Source of the DNA: an uncultured Acidimicrobiales bacterium
GTDB taxonomy: Bacteria > Actinomycetota > Acidimicrobiia > Acidimicrobiales > UBA10347
Reading direction: 5' to 3'
Assembly (NCBI GenBank): GCA_937991435.1
Contig: CALKPY010000053.1
Coordinates: forward strand, 1 to 46,027
DNA: 46,027 nucleotides
In this document: positions 34,169 to 42,522 of the stretch, in pieces
Layout of the letters: every line of letters starts with the position of its first letter
How positions within the stretch are numbered: position 1 is the stretch's first letter
Program-made: the position numbers and the translations under genes
Notes under the pieces: model-generated
What the model was told of the DNA's origin: nothing
The model's input: the letters and a program-made list of their open reading frames with translations, nothing else
The model's database searches: none

Positions 34169-34191
34169 GAACCGCCGTTCCCTAGCGGTTC
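34169..34191. promoter_or_regulatory. Inverted repeat upstream of comEA
   Basis: GAACCGC-N9-GCGGTTC is a perfect 7-bp inverted repeat directly upstream of the comEA ribosome site, and GGTTCC follows at 34198-34203 as a possible alternative partner. It may be an operator or a 5' leader hairpin affecting com gene expression. Confidence 0.4.
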
Positions 34192-34303
34192 TCACCCGGT
34201 TCCCATAGCAAGCCAGGAGGGGCGCATCACTGTTGTTTCGCTGGCCTACGGCTGTTTGCTGCAGCGGTTTGCTATAGCGGTTTGGAAGTGTGGTTGGCGT
34301 CGC

Positions 34304-34540
34304 CTAGGTGGACTTTTTCACTCGCAGAGCTTCTCCGTCGAGGGTGAACCCGTTCAGCACCTTGACGGCCGCTTTGGCCTCGCCCGGATTCGGCATTTCG
34401 ACAAATCCAAAGCCCTTTGACGCGCCGGTCTCGGCGTCGTTCACAATTACGCAGGATTGCACCGCGCCAAACGGCTCGAACAAGTCCAACAGATCGATTT
34501 CTGTGGTCTTTCGAGACATGTTCCGAACGAGTAGACGCAT
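34304..34540 (-). CDS. Small RNA-recognition-motif (RRM) protein
   Basis: A 78-residue protein made of one RRM and almost nothing else. RNP2 is LLVRNM at residues 3-8 and RNP1 is KGFGFVEM at 42-49, with LLDLFEPFG between them and AAVKVLNGFTLDGEALRV at the end. Single-RRM proteins bind RNA, and in cyanobacteria the Rbp family is cold-related; in actinobacteria they are uncommon to my knowledge. The start is ATG 34540, directly before the first RRM strand; TAGGTT 7 nt upstream suggests a leaderless transcript. It is divergent from the small HTH gene and is followed by comEA after 139 bp. Confidence 0.88.
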   Translation of the reverse strand: MRLLVRNMSRKTTEIDLLDLFEPFGAVQSCVIVNDAETGASKGFGFVEMPNPGEAKAAVKVLNGFTLDGEALRVKKST

Positions 34541-34547
34541 GACAAAG

Positions 34548-34553
34548 AACCTA
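34548..34553 (-). promoter_or_regulatory. Candidate leaderless -10 for the RRM gene
   Basis: TAGGTT on the minus strand lies 7 nt before the ATG at 34540, with no ribosome site between. Confidence 0.5.
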
Positions 34554-34595
34554 CAGGCGGATGCGTGGTGAGAACATGCTGGGAAGTAACGCTTG

Positions 34596-34778
34596 ATGCT
34601 GCGGACTATGCACAAACCACACGTTCCAGCTCGAGCGATGCTCACCCCAGCGCAGGCTTGTAGCCACCTCGGCGTCGACGAAATCGAACTGCTGTCGTTG
34701 ATCAATACCGGTCGGGTTCCGGCCTACAACATCGGCGGACACATCAGATTCGAAGAACACGAATTGGTCAACCGGTGA
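34596..34778 (+). CDS. Small excisionase-type helix-turn-helix protein
   Basis: A 60-residue protein with the HTH_17/excisionase pattern: MLTPAQACSHLGVDEIELLSLINTGRVPAYNIGGHIRF, a MerR-like winged helix (residues 15-52), then a short acidic helix. Proteins like this are found both as phage or plasmid excisionases and as ordinary chromosomal regulators; there is no integrase, attachment site or other mobile gene nearby, so a regulator is more likely. ATG 34596 is preferred; ATG 34608 or 34638 would still contain the HTH. Its last 11 nt overlap the end of the convergent metallopeptidase gene. Confidence 0.72.
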   Translation: MLRTMHKPHVPARAMLTPAQACSHLGVDEIELLSLINTGRVPAYNIGGHIRFEEHELVNR

Positions 34779-35220
34779 CGGTCCGCTGCAGGCGTCGCCG
34801 AGCTCGATGCCACGATGCCAGCGGCCGGTTCGGTCGTTGAACGACGCCTGGCGCAGCAATCGGTGACGCGGCTGGTGAACAGCTGCTCCGCGCTGCATGT
34901 GCTTCCCAGCTGGCTTCGACTTCGAGCGGGATACGGCGATAGGCCGCCATATGTCTGTGGCCAGAGAGTCGTAGACCGACGTACGAGCCGAAGTAACGCC
35001 AGACAAACCCGGCGATTCCGAGTTCTTGAAACTGGCGTACATGCACCAGCTCATGAGCGAGCAGAGCGGCATTGTCGGCGTGGCGCTTGCGTACCAAGAT
35101 CGTTCGGCCGATGGTCATTGCATGCGCCTGGCGAGGAACCGGGCCGCCGACGATCAGCCGGTAACCGTCGCGTTTTTCGATGCGAGGCACCGCGTGAGCA
35201 AGCACCGAGCGAAGCGACAT
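34768..35220 (-). CDS. Small HExxH zinc metallopeptidase-like protein (DUF4157-like)
   Basis: A 150-residue protein with the motif LAHELVHVRQFQELG (H56, E57, H60), a gluzincin-like zinc site, and IPLEVEASWEAHAA near residue 97-110, where the Glu could be the third ligand. It has no signal peptide, two Cys (SSCSP has one) and a basic C-terminal tail. The HELVHVRQ pattern is like the DUF4157 and similar small peptidase domains found alone or in secreted effectors. Its ATG is 1 nt after the thioredoxin gene stop (TGACATG), so the two form an operon. Substrate unknown. Confidence 0.7.
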   Translation of the reverse strand: MSLRSVLAHAVPRIEKRDGYRLIVGGPVPRQAHAMTIGRTILVRKRHADNAALLAHELVHVRQFQELGIAGFVWRYFGSYVGLRLSGHRHMAAYRRIPLEVEASWEAHAARSSCSPAASPIAAPGVVQRPNRPLASWHRARRRLQRTVTG

Positions 35221-35221
35221 G

Positions 35222-35935
35222 TCAGAACAACCGGGCCGACAACTGCTTGCGGTATTCCGCCGTACGTGGGTCGTCAGCGCCCATCACCTCAAGCAAGTCA
35301 AGGTACTCCTGGCGAGCGGCGTCATCAGCCTTAACTCGGTCGAGAAGCGAAGTGAGTTTGGCGTCAAGTTCGCTATCTGGAGCTGCGGCGACTTCGCCAC
35401 CGGTGCGGGCCAACGCAGCAATGCGACGCACATCAGCGGTCTCGGGTACTCGAGCGAGAAGTGCAAGTGCCTCGTCGTTATCACCGCGAGCAATCAGGAT
35501 CTCGGCGAGTGCCGGAACAGCCACGTGGTGGTCGCTGATCAACTCAAGTACCTGCTTGAGCGACTGCTCGTCGCCGGCTTCGAGCAGCTGTTCAATCGCA
35601 ATTTCTTCGGCAGACGGAAGCAGCCGCCCGACAAACTCGCGCACCGCGGGTTCACCTTGCGCTCCAACGAAGCTGTCGACTACCTGACCATTCTTCAGTG
35701 CGTATACCGCTGGGATGCCTTGTACCTGAAACGCCTGCGCAGTGGCTGGATTGTCATCGACGTTCAGCTTGGCTAACACCACCTTGCCGTTAGTCTCACC
35801 GATCACCGTTTCGAGAATCGGTCCCAGCGTCTTGCACGGTCCGCACCACGGCGCCCAAAGGTCGACAACAACAGGAACCTGCATTGAACGATCGAGTACA
35901 TCAGTTTGAAATGTTGCATCGGTGACATCGACCAT
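35222..35935 (-). CDS. Thioredoxin-domain protein with TPR-like tail (CnoX/YbbN type)
   Basis: A 237-residue protein: an N-terminal thioredoxin fold (1-110) with active site WCGPC (C31, C34) and the cis-Pro motif GIPAVY, followed by a helical tetratricopeptide-like region (115-237; AIEQLLEAGDEQSLKQVLELI, ALAEILIARGDNDEALALLARV). This architecture matches CnoX/YbbN, a chaperone-like holdase linked to DnaK and GroEL; intact Cys suggest it can also do thiol-disulfide exchange. ATG 35935 is chosen over TTG 35959; AGGAG is 12 nt upstream. It precedes the small metallopeptidase gene. Confidence 0.88.
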   Translation of the reverse strand: MVDVTDATFQTDVLDRSMQVPVVVDLWAPWCGPCKTLGPILETVIGETNGKVVLAKLNVDDNPATAQAFQVQGIPAVYALKNGQVVDSFVGAQGEPAVREFVGRLLPSAEEIAIEQLLEAGDEQSLKQVLELISDHHVAVPALAEILIARGDNDEALALLARVPETADVRRIAALARTGGEVAAAPDSELDAKLTSLLDRVKADDAARQEYLDLLEVMGADDPRTAEYRKQLSARLF

Positions 35936-36039
35936 GTGAGAGGGCTCCTGGGGTTTCAAAGTGCAGAACGTGACAGGCTACCGTGATCCGATCTTCGGAA
36001 TCGGGTCAGATTCGCAGCGGGAAACGTAGGAACGAGCCT

Positions 36040-37071
36040 TTGACAATCGACGGCATCCACATCGAACACGTCACAACCTGGTTTCACGATCATGTGCCTG
36101 GCATTGTTGGACCTCTGCAATTTGATCTGATCGCCGGGGGGCATTCGAACCTCACCTACACCGTCACGGACCAGACTCGTAACCGATGGGTGTTGCGTCG
36201 GCCACCCCTTTTCCAAGTCCTGCAAAGCGCTCACGACATGGAGCGAGAGCATCGCATCATCAAGGCGCTCGCCGCGAGCGATGTTCCGGTCCCGGGGCTG
36301 ATTGGGTACTGCGACGACGAAGCTGTAAACGACCGGCCGTTCTATGTCATGCACTTCGTTCGCGGAGAGGTGCTACGCACGGCTGAGAATGCTGCGGCCT
36401 TCGGCGCCCAGCGACTCGAGACCGTTAGCCGATCTCTCGTCGACACCCTGGCTGCGATTCACGAGGTCGATGTCGATGCCATTGGATTGGGCGAGCTTGG
36501 ACGCAAAGACGATTATGTCGGTCGCCAGCTCAAGCGATGGCTCCGGCAATACCACGCTTCGCAGACCAGCGAGCGACCACTGTTCACAGAGGTCCACGAC
36601 CACCTGGTCAGCTGCATCCCGGACCAAGGCCGTGCGGGGCTCGTCCACGGCGACTACCGCCTCGACAACTGCCTTATCGACACCGATGGATCGGTCGCTG
36701 CCGTTCTCGACTGGGAACTCTGCACCCTCGGCGATGTACGTACCGATGTCGCCCAACTCCTCACCTACTGGACCCGGCCCGGCGACACGTTCAGCCCGAT
36801 CGAGGTAGCGCCCACACTCGCAGCAGGCTTCCCCGAACGCTCTCAGGTACTCGAGTGGTACGAAGAATCGACCGGAACGGCCATCGCTGATATCGACTAC
36901 TACCTGTCGTTCTGTTCGTGGCGCCTCGCCGCGATTCTCGAGGGCGTGTACTCCCGCTATGCCAATGGGGCCATGGGAGATTCACAGCCGCAAGGTGGCG
37001 CCGAAGCATTTGTGTGGCGCATCGACGCACTCGTAGCGCAGGCTGCGGCCTACGCGGAAAAGGTCGCGTAA
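36040..37071 (+). CDS. Aminoglycoside phosphotransferase-fold kinase (ACAD10/11-like)
   Basis: A 343-residue kinase-like protein of the APH family, subgroup associated with acyl-CoA metabolism rather than drug resistance. Motifs are SNLTYTV and WVLRRPP (N-lobe, with the ATP lysine replaced by Arg in VLRRPP as in this subgroup), PFYVMHFVRGEV, LVHGDYRLDN (H203, D205, N210; the catalytic loop) and VLDWELCTLGD (D224; metal binding). TTG 36040 has AGGA 9 nt upstream; the alternative GTG 35983 adds 19 residues. The next gene overlaps its stop by 1 nt. Hydroxyacyl-CoA phosphorylation is the role suggested for ACAD10/11 kinases; here it is inferred. Confidence 0.82.
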   Translation: MTIDGIHIEHVTTWFHDHVPGIVGPLQFDLIAGGHSNLTYTVTDQTRNRWVLRRPPLFQVLQSAHDMEREHRIIKALAASDVPVPGLIGYCDDEAVNDRPFYVMHFVRGEVLRTAENAAAFGAQRLETVSRSLVDTLAAIHEVDVDAIGLGELGRKDDYVGRQLKRWLRQYHASQTSERPLFTEVHDHLVSCIPDQGRAGLVHGDYRLDNCLIDTDGSVAAVLDWELCTLGDVRTDVAQLLTYWTRPGDTFSPIEVAPTLAAGFPERSQVLEWYEESTGTAIADIDYYLSFCSWRLAAILEGVYSRYANGAMGDSQPQGGAEAFVWRIDALVAQAAAYAEKVA

Positions 37072-37946
37072 TGTCGATTATTCGCCCCGACCAGCTTTAT
37101 TCCGCAATCGGGCCAGCGGTTGTCGGACCGATGCCGTTGCTGCTCATGCTTGATGGCTGGGTCGAAGCAAGCGACACGATGGCCAAAGTAACTGAGACCA
37201 TCAAGGCGCAGGCGCAGCTGACCCCGCTCGTCGAGTTCGACCTTGATGAACTTCTCGACCATCGAGCGCGTCGACCATTGATCACCGTCGTCGATGGCGT
37301 GCCCGGCAAGTTGTCCTGGCCTGAGCTGTTGTTGTCGGTCGGCACCGACAACAACGGAGCTCCGTTTCTCGCGCTGCACGGCCCCGAACCAGACTTTCGA
37401 TGGAAGCCTTTCTCGCGGGCCGTCTCGACGATCGTGCAAGGCATCGGCGTCAGCCGGGCCGTCATTGTGGGCGCTTACCCCGCACCTGCGCCCCACACCC
37501 GTCCTGTGCGTGTCTCCACAACGGGTCGGGCCGAAGATGTTGGGCACCGACCGCACACCCGTGGCGAGGCTCAAGTAGCGGCTGGCGTGCACTTCGCAAT
37601 CTGTGAAGAACTCGATGCCGATGGCACGTCAACAGTCGGTCTGTGGGCCCAGGTTCCCTACTACCTAGCAACCACCGGCTGGCCACAGGCCGCGTCGGGA
37701 TTACTTGCAAACTTGAGTCAGCTCGTCGACCTCGAATTCGACTCAGCGTCCCTAGACACCGAAGCACCCGCGGCGATCGAAGCTGCAGACGCCATGATGT
37801 CGCACAACCCGGCGCTGCAGTCAATCGTCGACGATCTCGAGACACGATTCGACGCCATGATCCAGGTCGAGCAGGGCGAATTTCCAACTGGCGACGAGCT
37901 TGAACTCGAGGTCCAGCAGTATCTACGTAACGTCGACGGCGAGTAG
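37071..37946 (+). CDS. PAC2 family protein
   Basis: A 291-residue member of the PAC2 (proteasome assembly chaperone 2-like) family common in actinobacteria. Family features are the opening LLLMLDGWVEASDTMA, PLITVVDGVPGKLSWPELLL, VIVGAYPAPAPHTRPVRV, GLWAQVPYYLATTGWPQAA and a C-terminal acidic helix (QQYLRNVDGE). In archaea and eukaryotes the family helps assemble proteasomes; in actinobacteria the function is not established, though many also have a proteasome. The ATG overlaps the upstream TAA (TAATG). Gap to the F420 gene is 41 bp. Confidence 0.88.
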   Translation: MSIIRPDQLYSAIGPAVVGPMPLLLMLDGWVEASDTMAKVTETIKAQAQLTPLVEFDLDELLDHRARRPLITVVDGVPGKLSWPELLLSVGTDNNGAPFLALHGPEPDFRWKPFSRAVSTIVQGIGVSRAVIVGAYPAPAPHTRPVRVSTTGRAEDVGHRPHTRGEAQVAAGVHFAICEELDADGTSTVGLWAQVPYYLATTGWPQAASGLLANLSQLVDLEFDSASLDTEAPAAIEAADAMMSHNPALQSIVDDLETRFDAMIQVEQGEFPTGDELELEVQQYLRNVDGE

Positions 37947-37987
37947 AAGCCCGAAACAATCACCGCAGACCCCAACCAGGAGCAACA

Positions 37988-38998
37988 ATGAAAATCGACG
38001 GCGGCATCAGCCTGTCCCTGAACGACGCAGCTCAAAGTGCACGCGACACAGAAGCGGCCGGATACACCGGTGCATTCACCGCAGAAACATCGCACGACCC
38101 GTTCCTGCCACTCACGATCGCGGCCGAACACACTGAACGGCTCGAACTTGGCACCTCAATTGCCGTAGCGTTCGCTCGAAGCCCAATGACGATCGCGGCA
38201 ACTGCATGGGACTTGCAGGCGTTCAGTGATGGCCGGTTCATCCTGGGGCTCGGGAGCCAGATCAAGCCCCATATCACCAAACGTTTCTCGATGGAATGGA
38301 GCAAGCCTGCGGCTCGCATGCGCGAATACGTGCAGGCTTTGCACGCCATCTGGGATACATGGCAGAACGGCACGAAGCTCGACTTTCGGGGAGATTTCTA
38401 TCAACACACGCTGATGACACCGATGTTCTCCCCTGAGCCAATCGCAGCCGGTCCACCCAAAGTTTTTCTGGCCGCAGTCGGCGAGATGATGACCGCAGTC
38501 GCCGGTGAAGTGTGCGACGGCTGGATCAGCCACGGTTTCACTACCGCTTCGTACCTTGAAGATGTCAGCGTGCCAGCGCTTCATACCGCCGCCGACGCCG
38601 CAGGCCGCCCACACAGCGACATTGAAGTCTCGCTGCCCGCTTTTGTCGTGACCGGCGAGAACGAGGACCAGATGGCCACAGCGAGCTTCGCGACCCGCAA
38701 GCAGATCGCCTTCTACGGATCAACTCCCGCCTACAAGAAGGTGCTCGACCACCACGGCTGGGGCGATGCGCAGATCGAGCTGAACGCCATGTCGAAGCAG
38801 GGGCGGTGGGACGACATGGCGACCGTCATCGACGACGAAATGCTCGATGCATTTGCCGTGGTAGCCGAGCCAGCAGATGTCGCTTCGAAACTCGTCGCCC
38901 GCTATGCGCATGTCGTCGACCGAGTCACCTTCTATGCGCCCTACAGCGCCAACCGCGAGCTCTGGGGTCCAGTAATCGAAGAGATCAAAGCCGGCTAA
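37988..38998 (+). CDS. F420-dependent luciferase-like oxidoreductase (TIGR03617-like)
   Basis: A 336-residue LLM-class flavin/F420 TIM-barrel enzyme. It has the LLM opening DAAQSARDTEAAGYTGAFTAETSHDPFLPL, LELGTSIAVAFARSPMTIA, DLQAFSDGRFILGLGSQIKPH and VCDGWISHGF, a pattern I associate with the mycobacterial TIGR03617 group of F420-dependent enzymes. Cofactor F420 rather than FMN is inferred from this. AGGAG is 6-7 nt upstream of the ATG. It may be cotranscribed with the PAC2 and kinase-like genes. The physiological substrate is unknown. It is followed by 236 bp without a supported gene. Confidence 0.9.
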   Translation: MKIDGGISLSLNDAAQSARDTEAAGYTGAFTAETSHDPFLPLTIAAEHTERLELGTSIAVAFARSPMTIAATAWDLQAFSDGRFILGLGSQIKPHITKRFSMEWSKPAARMREYVQALHAIWDTWQNGTKLDFRGDFYQHTLMTPMFSPEPIAAGPPKVFLAAVGEMMTAVAGEVCDGWISHGFTTASYLEDVSVPALHTAADAAGRPHSDIEVSLPAFVVTGENEDQMATASFATRKQIAFYGSTPAYKKVLDHHGWGDAQIELNAMSKQGRWDDMATVIDDEMLDAFAVVAEPADVASKLVARYAHVVDRVTFYAPYSANRELWGPVIEEIKAG

Positions 38999-39234
38999 CG
39001 ACACTTCGAAACCACCCAACGGCCGCTGCCGTTCACAATGAACCACGTGCGCGGCGATAACCCGCGTTGACAAACAGCTACAGTAACATCGCGCTTCGAC
39101 GAGACGTACGCGACTCCCCCCGAGTGGGTAGCCCTATCTGCTGTGACACCACAGTAAGTCGATGCGAGCACACCATGGCACAACACGTGTCCTGATCTGG
39201 GCGTTGCACACAGCGCCGAGGAGTAACACCAAAG

Positions 39235-42200
39235 ATGAACGCAATCGGCACGGCCGGTCGAGAACAGCTCGACCGCATGGTGCAGCGCTATCTCGATGAT
39301 CGATGTTCACCTGATGACATCAGCTTCCTCGAATCCAACCACGAGCTGTGGGCTGACAGCCTCTGGCGTCTACTCGAACACGTCGATCACGCCATCGAAC
39401 GGGCGCGGCACAACATCAAGGGCCCCGAACGCTCATCGGTCATCAACGACCTCGAGGACGAAGCGCACTACATCGACGACCTACTCACTGACCTTACGGG
39501 AGCCCCTCCCGAGGCTGCGCCTGCGCCAACTGTCTCCACTGACTTGGTTCAAGGCGAGCTGCAGCTGCAGCTTTCATGGAGCAGCGGGCAGATTATCTCG
39601 TGGGCGGGCGGCCATCAGACCGAACCCGGCGACGATGCCCAACTAAAGGCGCTACTCCAGCGCCACCACGGCGAGAGTATCTCGTGGCTCGAAAACGATC
39701 CGATCGACGTTGCCGGCCGCCAAGAAGCTACGGCGCTGAGCGCTCCAATGACCTCAGCACTCGGCTGGATTATCGGCTTCGGCGCCGCCGACCCCGATGA
39801 AGTAACCCTCGGCACAAGCGTTCGTTGGTTCGGTCTCGCGGCCGCATTCGCTGCCGAACTCGTTGCCCAGGGACGCATGGTTCCGCAACTCGAACAATTC
39901 AGGGGCGGCCGCAAACAAGGTCGAGGAGGCCTCGGCACCTATCAAGTTCGTTGGGCCGCCTCGGTCATGGATCGAGTCCGTCTCGACGATTTGGCACAAG
40001 CCGTACCAGGCGCAGCGATGGCCGCCAGCGACCGCAAAGACCGTAAAGAGTTCGCAGGCGCCGTCGTGGCCGACCTAACCGACGCCATCACTCGTATTGC
40101 TGCTGACCAGATCGAGGTACCTGCCGCCCCTCCGCAACCCGACACCAAGAACGATGTCGGCGAAACGATTCTGTGCCGGCTCGACGGAAGCGCATTTCAA
40201 GCCCCGCAAGGCATCGCGAACGACATCGTGCAACGCATGGGTCGGTGGGCGCAATCGGTTACGGGGGCAGCGAATATGCGGCTTCTCGTCAAGCTCAATC
40301 CTCCTGACGATGACGACGCGTGGCTCGCTGAGGTGCTCGCACCAGGAGCGCGCGACACACTCGAGCCAGTCGAGGTGGCCATGGCTACCGCGTCCCAAAC
40401 CCGTTCAAAGACAATCAGTCGCCAGATTCAACGCCTCGAGCGCTTGTTCCCAGCGCTGCTGCGCCCCGGCGGGCGCCGCAGAGGCGAAGTGATCCTCAGC
40501 CAAGACGAAGCATGGAACCTGATGTCCGACATGGGCAGATCACTCGTTACCGCAGGTTTCGATGTCGAAGTTCCGATGCTCTCTCGTCGCAAGGCGACGC
40601 CGACGCTTCGCCTGACCGCCGAGGCAACCGAAACAGTAGTGGGCGCCCAGCAACTGGCCGATGTTCGTTGGTCCGCTGTCTTCGACGATGTCGAGCTCAC
40701 TGCTGACGACATCGCGCAACTTGCCGCAGAAGCTCGCCCCATGATCAAGTCCCGCGGCGAGTGGGTCGAGGTCGACAAGGTGGACCTAGCCGCCGCCGCA
40801 GCGGCACTCGCAGAGCGGTCAGACCAGTCACAGATGAGTGGCGCCGAAATGCTGCGTCACGCGTTAGGACTCGAAGGGAACCCGTTCGGTAGCCGCCTAT
40901 CTCTCGGTGGCGATGGCTGGGCTGCAGACCTCATGCGCAGCTTGAGCACGTTGCCCGAAGCTCCCGATGCCACCCCACCCGGGTTTGACGGCGAGCTGCG
41001 CAGTTACCAGGCCGACGCCCTTGCGTGGGTCAACTTTCTCGAGCAGGCGGGGCTCGGCGGCTGTTTGGCCCTCGATATGGGCCTCGGCAAGACACCAACC
41101 ACGCTTGCATCGCTGCTGCCGTCGCGAGAGCACGGCCCCGCCCTCGTAATCGCTCCCCCGGCCGTGGTGGGTAACTGGGCTTCCGAAGCGGCCAAATTCA
41201 TGCCGGGTCTTCGGGTGCTCGTGCATCATGGGCAGAACCGAAGGCGCGAAGAGACGTTTTTCGCCGCTGTTGCCGCAGCCGATGTCGTAATCACGACCTA
41301 TGGCACTGCCGTTCGTGATATCGACATGCTTGAACAGGTGGCATTCGGCAAAGCGGTGATCGACGAAGCACAGGCCATCAAGAACCCAGCTGCAGAGACC
41401 AGCCGGCAGCTGCGACGTCTCAACGCCCGCACCCGATTGGCGCTCACCGGAACACCGATTGAGAACGGCCTGGGTGACCTCTGGGCGATCCTTGACTGGG
41501 CCAATCCGGGACTACTCGGACCCCGAGCGACATTTGTCGCCCAGCTGACGCCAGCGAAGGGAAATGCGACAGACAAGGTCGCCGCCAAAGAAGGTGCGCT
41601 CGCGGCTCTCAACGGAATTCTGGTGTATCGCCGCACGAAAGCTGAGCCGCTCATCGCCAAAGAACTTCCCGACCGTATCGACGAGCTCGATCACTGTGCG
41701 ATGACACCTGAACAGATAGGGCTGTATCAAGCCGTCGTCGACAATTTGGCTGCCGAAACAGCCGCGGCCGACGTCGGTACGCCCGCTCGAAAGGGTGCTG
41801 TGTTGGCTGCAATCACCGCACTCAAGCAGATCTGCAATCATCCACTCAACTACAACAGCGACGATGACGACCATGAGGTCCACGGTCGTTCAGGCAAGGT
41901 CGCCCGGCTCAACGAAATTGTCGAAACCGTCTTCGCAGCCGACGAACGCATGCTCGTTTTCACCCACTTCGCATCGTGGGGCGAGCGCCTTGCGACCTAT
42001 CTCACCGAACGCACTGGCACCGACGTGCACTGCTATCACGGTGGCCTATCGCGTGGGGCCCGAGATCGCATGGTCGAAGAGTTTCAAGCCCGTAAAGGGC
42101 CAGGGATCATGGTGCTTTCGCTCAAAGCTGGTGGCACAGGTTTGAACTTGACCGCGGCGAGTCACGTCGTGCTCTTTGACCGATGGTGGAACCCGGCGGT

Positions 42201-42522
42201 CGAAGATCAAGCTCGCGACCGTGTGTGGCGTATTGGCCAGACAAAGACCGTCATCTGCCATCGACTCATCTGCCCAGGAACAATCGACGAACGCGTCGAA
42301 GAGGTTGTTTCCGGCAAGCGTGAAATCGCGAACATTGTGCTTCCGAAGTCAAGTTCTGTTGGCGACCTCGACGCACAACAGCTCACCCAGGCGTTGGGGC
42401 TCGACCCAGACTTGTTGCTCGATTTCGAACACGTCAGCGATGAGCCGGAAGTACCCGACGGGCAAGAAACCATCGAGGCTGGCGCACCGTCATTGGCCGT
42501 AGCCGAAGGGGCACCAACATGA
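39235..42522 (+). CDS. SNF2 family DEAD/DEAH helicase
   Basis: A 1095-residue SNF2 ATPase resembling mycobacterial HelZ (Rv2101, about 1010 residues). The N-terminal 90 residues form helices not recognised; the middle (about 400-590) contains an SNF2-associated DUF3670-like segment, LFPALLRPGGRRRGEVILSQDEAW. The helicase core has LRSYQADALAWVNFL (Q-motif-like), DMGLGKT (Walker A, K619, T620), IDEAQAIKN (motif II as DEAQ, D710), ALTGTPIENGLGDLW (motif III), VFTHFASWGERLATYL, LSLKAGGTGLNL and DQARDRVWRIGQTK (motif VI). Such proteins remodel protein-DNA or RNAP complexes; target unknown. GAGGAG is 11 nt upstream. It overlaps the next gene by 4 nt. Confidence 0.93.
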   Translation: MNAIGTAGREQLDRMVQRYLDDRCSPDDISFLESNHELWADSLWRLLEHVDHAIERARHNIKGPERSSVINDLEDEAHYIDDLLTDLTGAPPEAAPAPTVSTDLVQGELQLQLSWSSGQIISWAGGHQTEPGDDAQLKALLQRHHGESISWLENDPIDVAGRQEATALSAPMTSALGWIIGFGAADPDEVTLGTSVRWFGLAAAFAAELVAQGRMVPQLEQFRGGRKQGRGGLGTYQVRWAASVMDRVRLDDLAQAVPGAAMAASDRKDRKEFAGAVVADLTDAITRIAADQIEVPAAPPQPDTKNDVGETILCRLDGSAFQAPQGIANDIVQRMGRWAQSVTGAANMRLLVKLNPPDDDDAWLAEVLAPGARDTLEPVEVAMATASQTRSKTISRQIQRLERLFPALLRPGGRRRGEVILSQDEAWNLMSDMGRSLVTAGFDVEVPMLSRRKATPTLRLTAEATETVVGAQQLADVRWSAVFDDVELTADDIAQLAAEARPMIKSRGEWVEVDKVDLAAAAAALAERSDQSQMSGAEMLRHALGLEGNPFGSRLSLGGDGWAADLMRSLSTLPEAPDATPPGFDGELRSYQADALAWVNFLEQAGLGGCLALDMGLGKTPTTLASLLPSREHGPALVIAPPAVVGNWASEAAKFMPGLRVLVHHGQNRRREETFFAAVAAADVVITTYGTAVRDIDMLEQVAFGKAVIDEAQAIKNPAAETSRQLRRLNARTRLALTGTPIENGLGDLWAILDWANPGLLGPRATFVAQLTPAKGNATDKVAAKEGALAALNGILVYRRTKAEPLIAKELPDRIDELDHCAMTPEQIGLYQAVVDNLAAETAAADVGTPARKGAVLAAITALKQICNHPLNYNSDDDDHEVHGRSGKVARLNEIVETVFAADERMLVFTHFASWGERLATYLTERTGTDVHCYHGGLSRGARDRMVEEFQARKGPGIMVLSLKAGGTGLNLTAASHVVLFDRWWNPAVEDQARDRVWRIGQTKTVICHRLICPGTIDERVEEVVSGKREIANIVLPKSSSVGDLDAQQLTQALGLDPDLLLDFEHVSDEPEVPDGQETIEAGAPSLAVAEGAPT

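Noticed and set aside
34596-34778. Small excisionase-like protein as a sign of a prophage or integrative element
   Set aside because: No integrase, attachment repeats or phage genes nearby; tRNA-Ala at 42876 is 8 kb away and its 3' end is followed by a terminator, not a duplicated att site.
39067-39072. TTGACA as a -35 for the SNF2 gene
   Set aside because: No -10-like hexamer lies 16-19 bp downstream.
38995-39186. 63-codon minus-strand frame with several Cys between the F420 enzyme and the SNF2 gene
   Set aside because: It could be a remnant of a secreted protein, but there is no ribosome site or clear signal peptide and it overlaps the end of the F420 gene. I see no other gene in this 236-bp gap.
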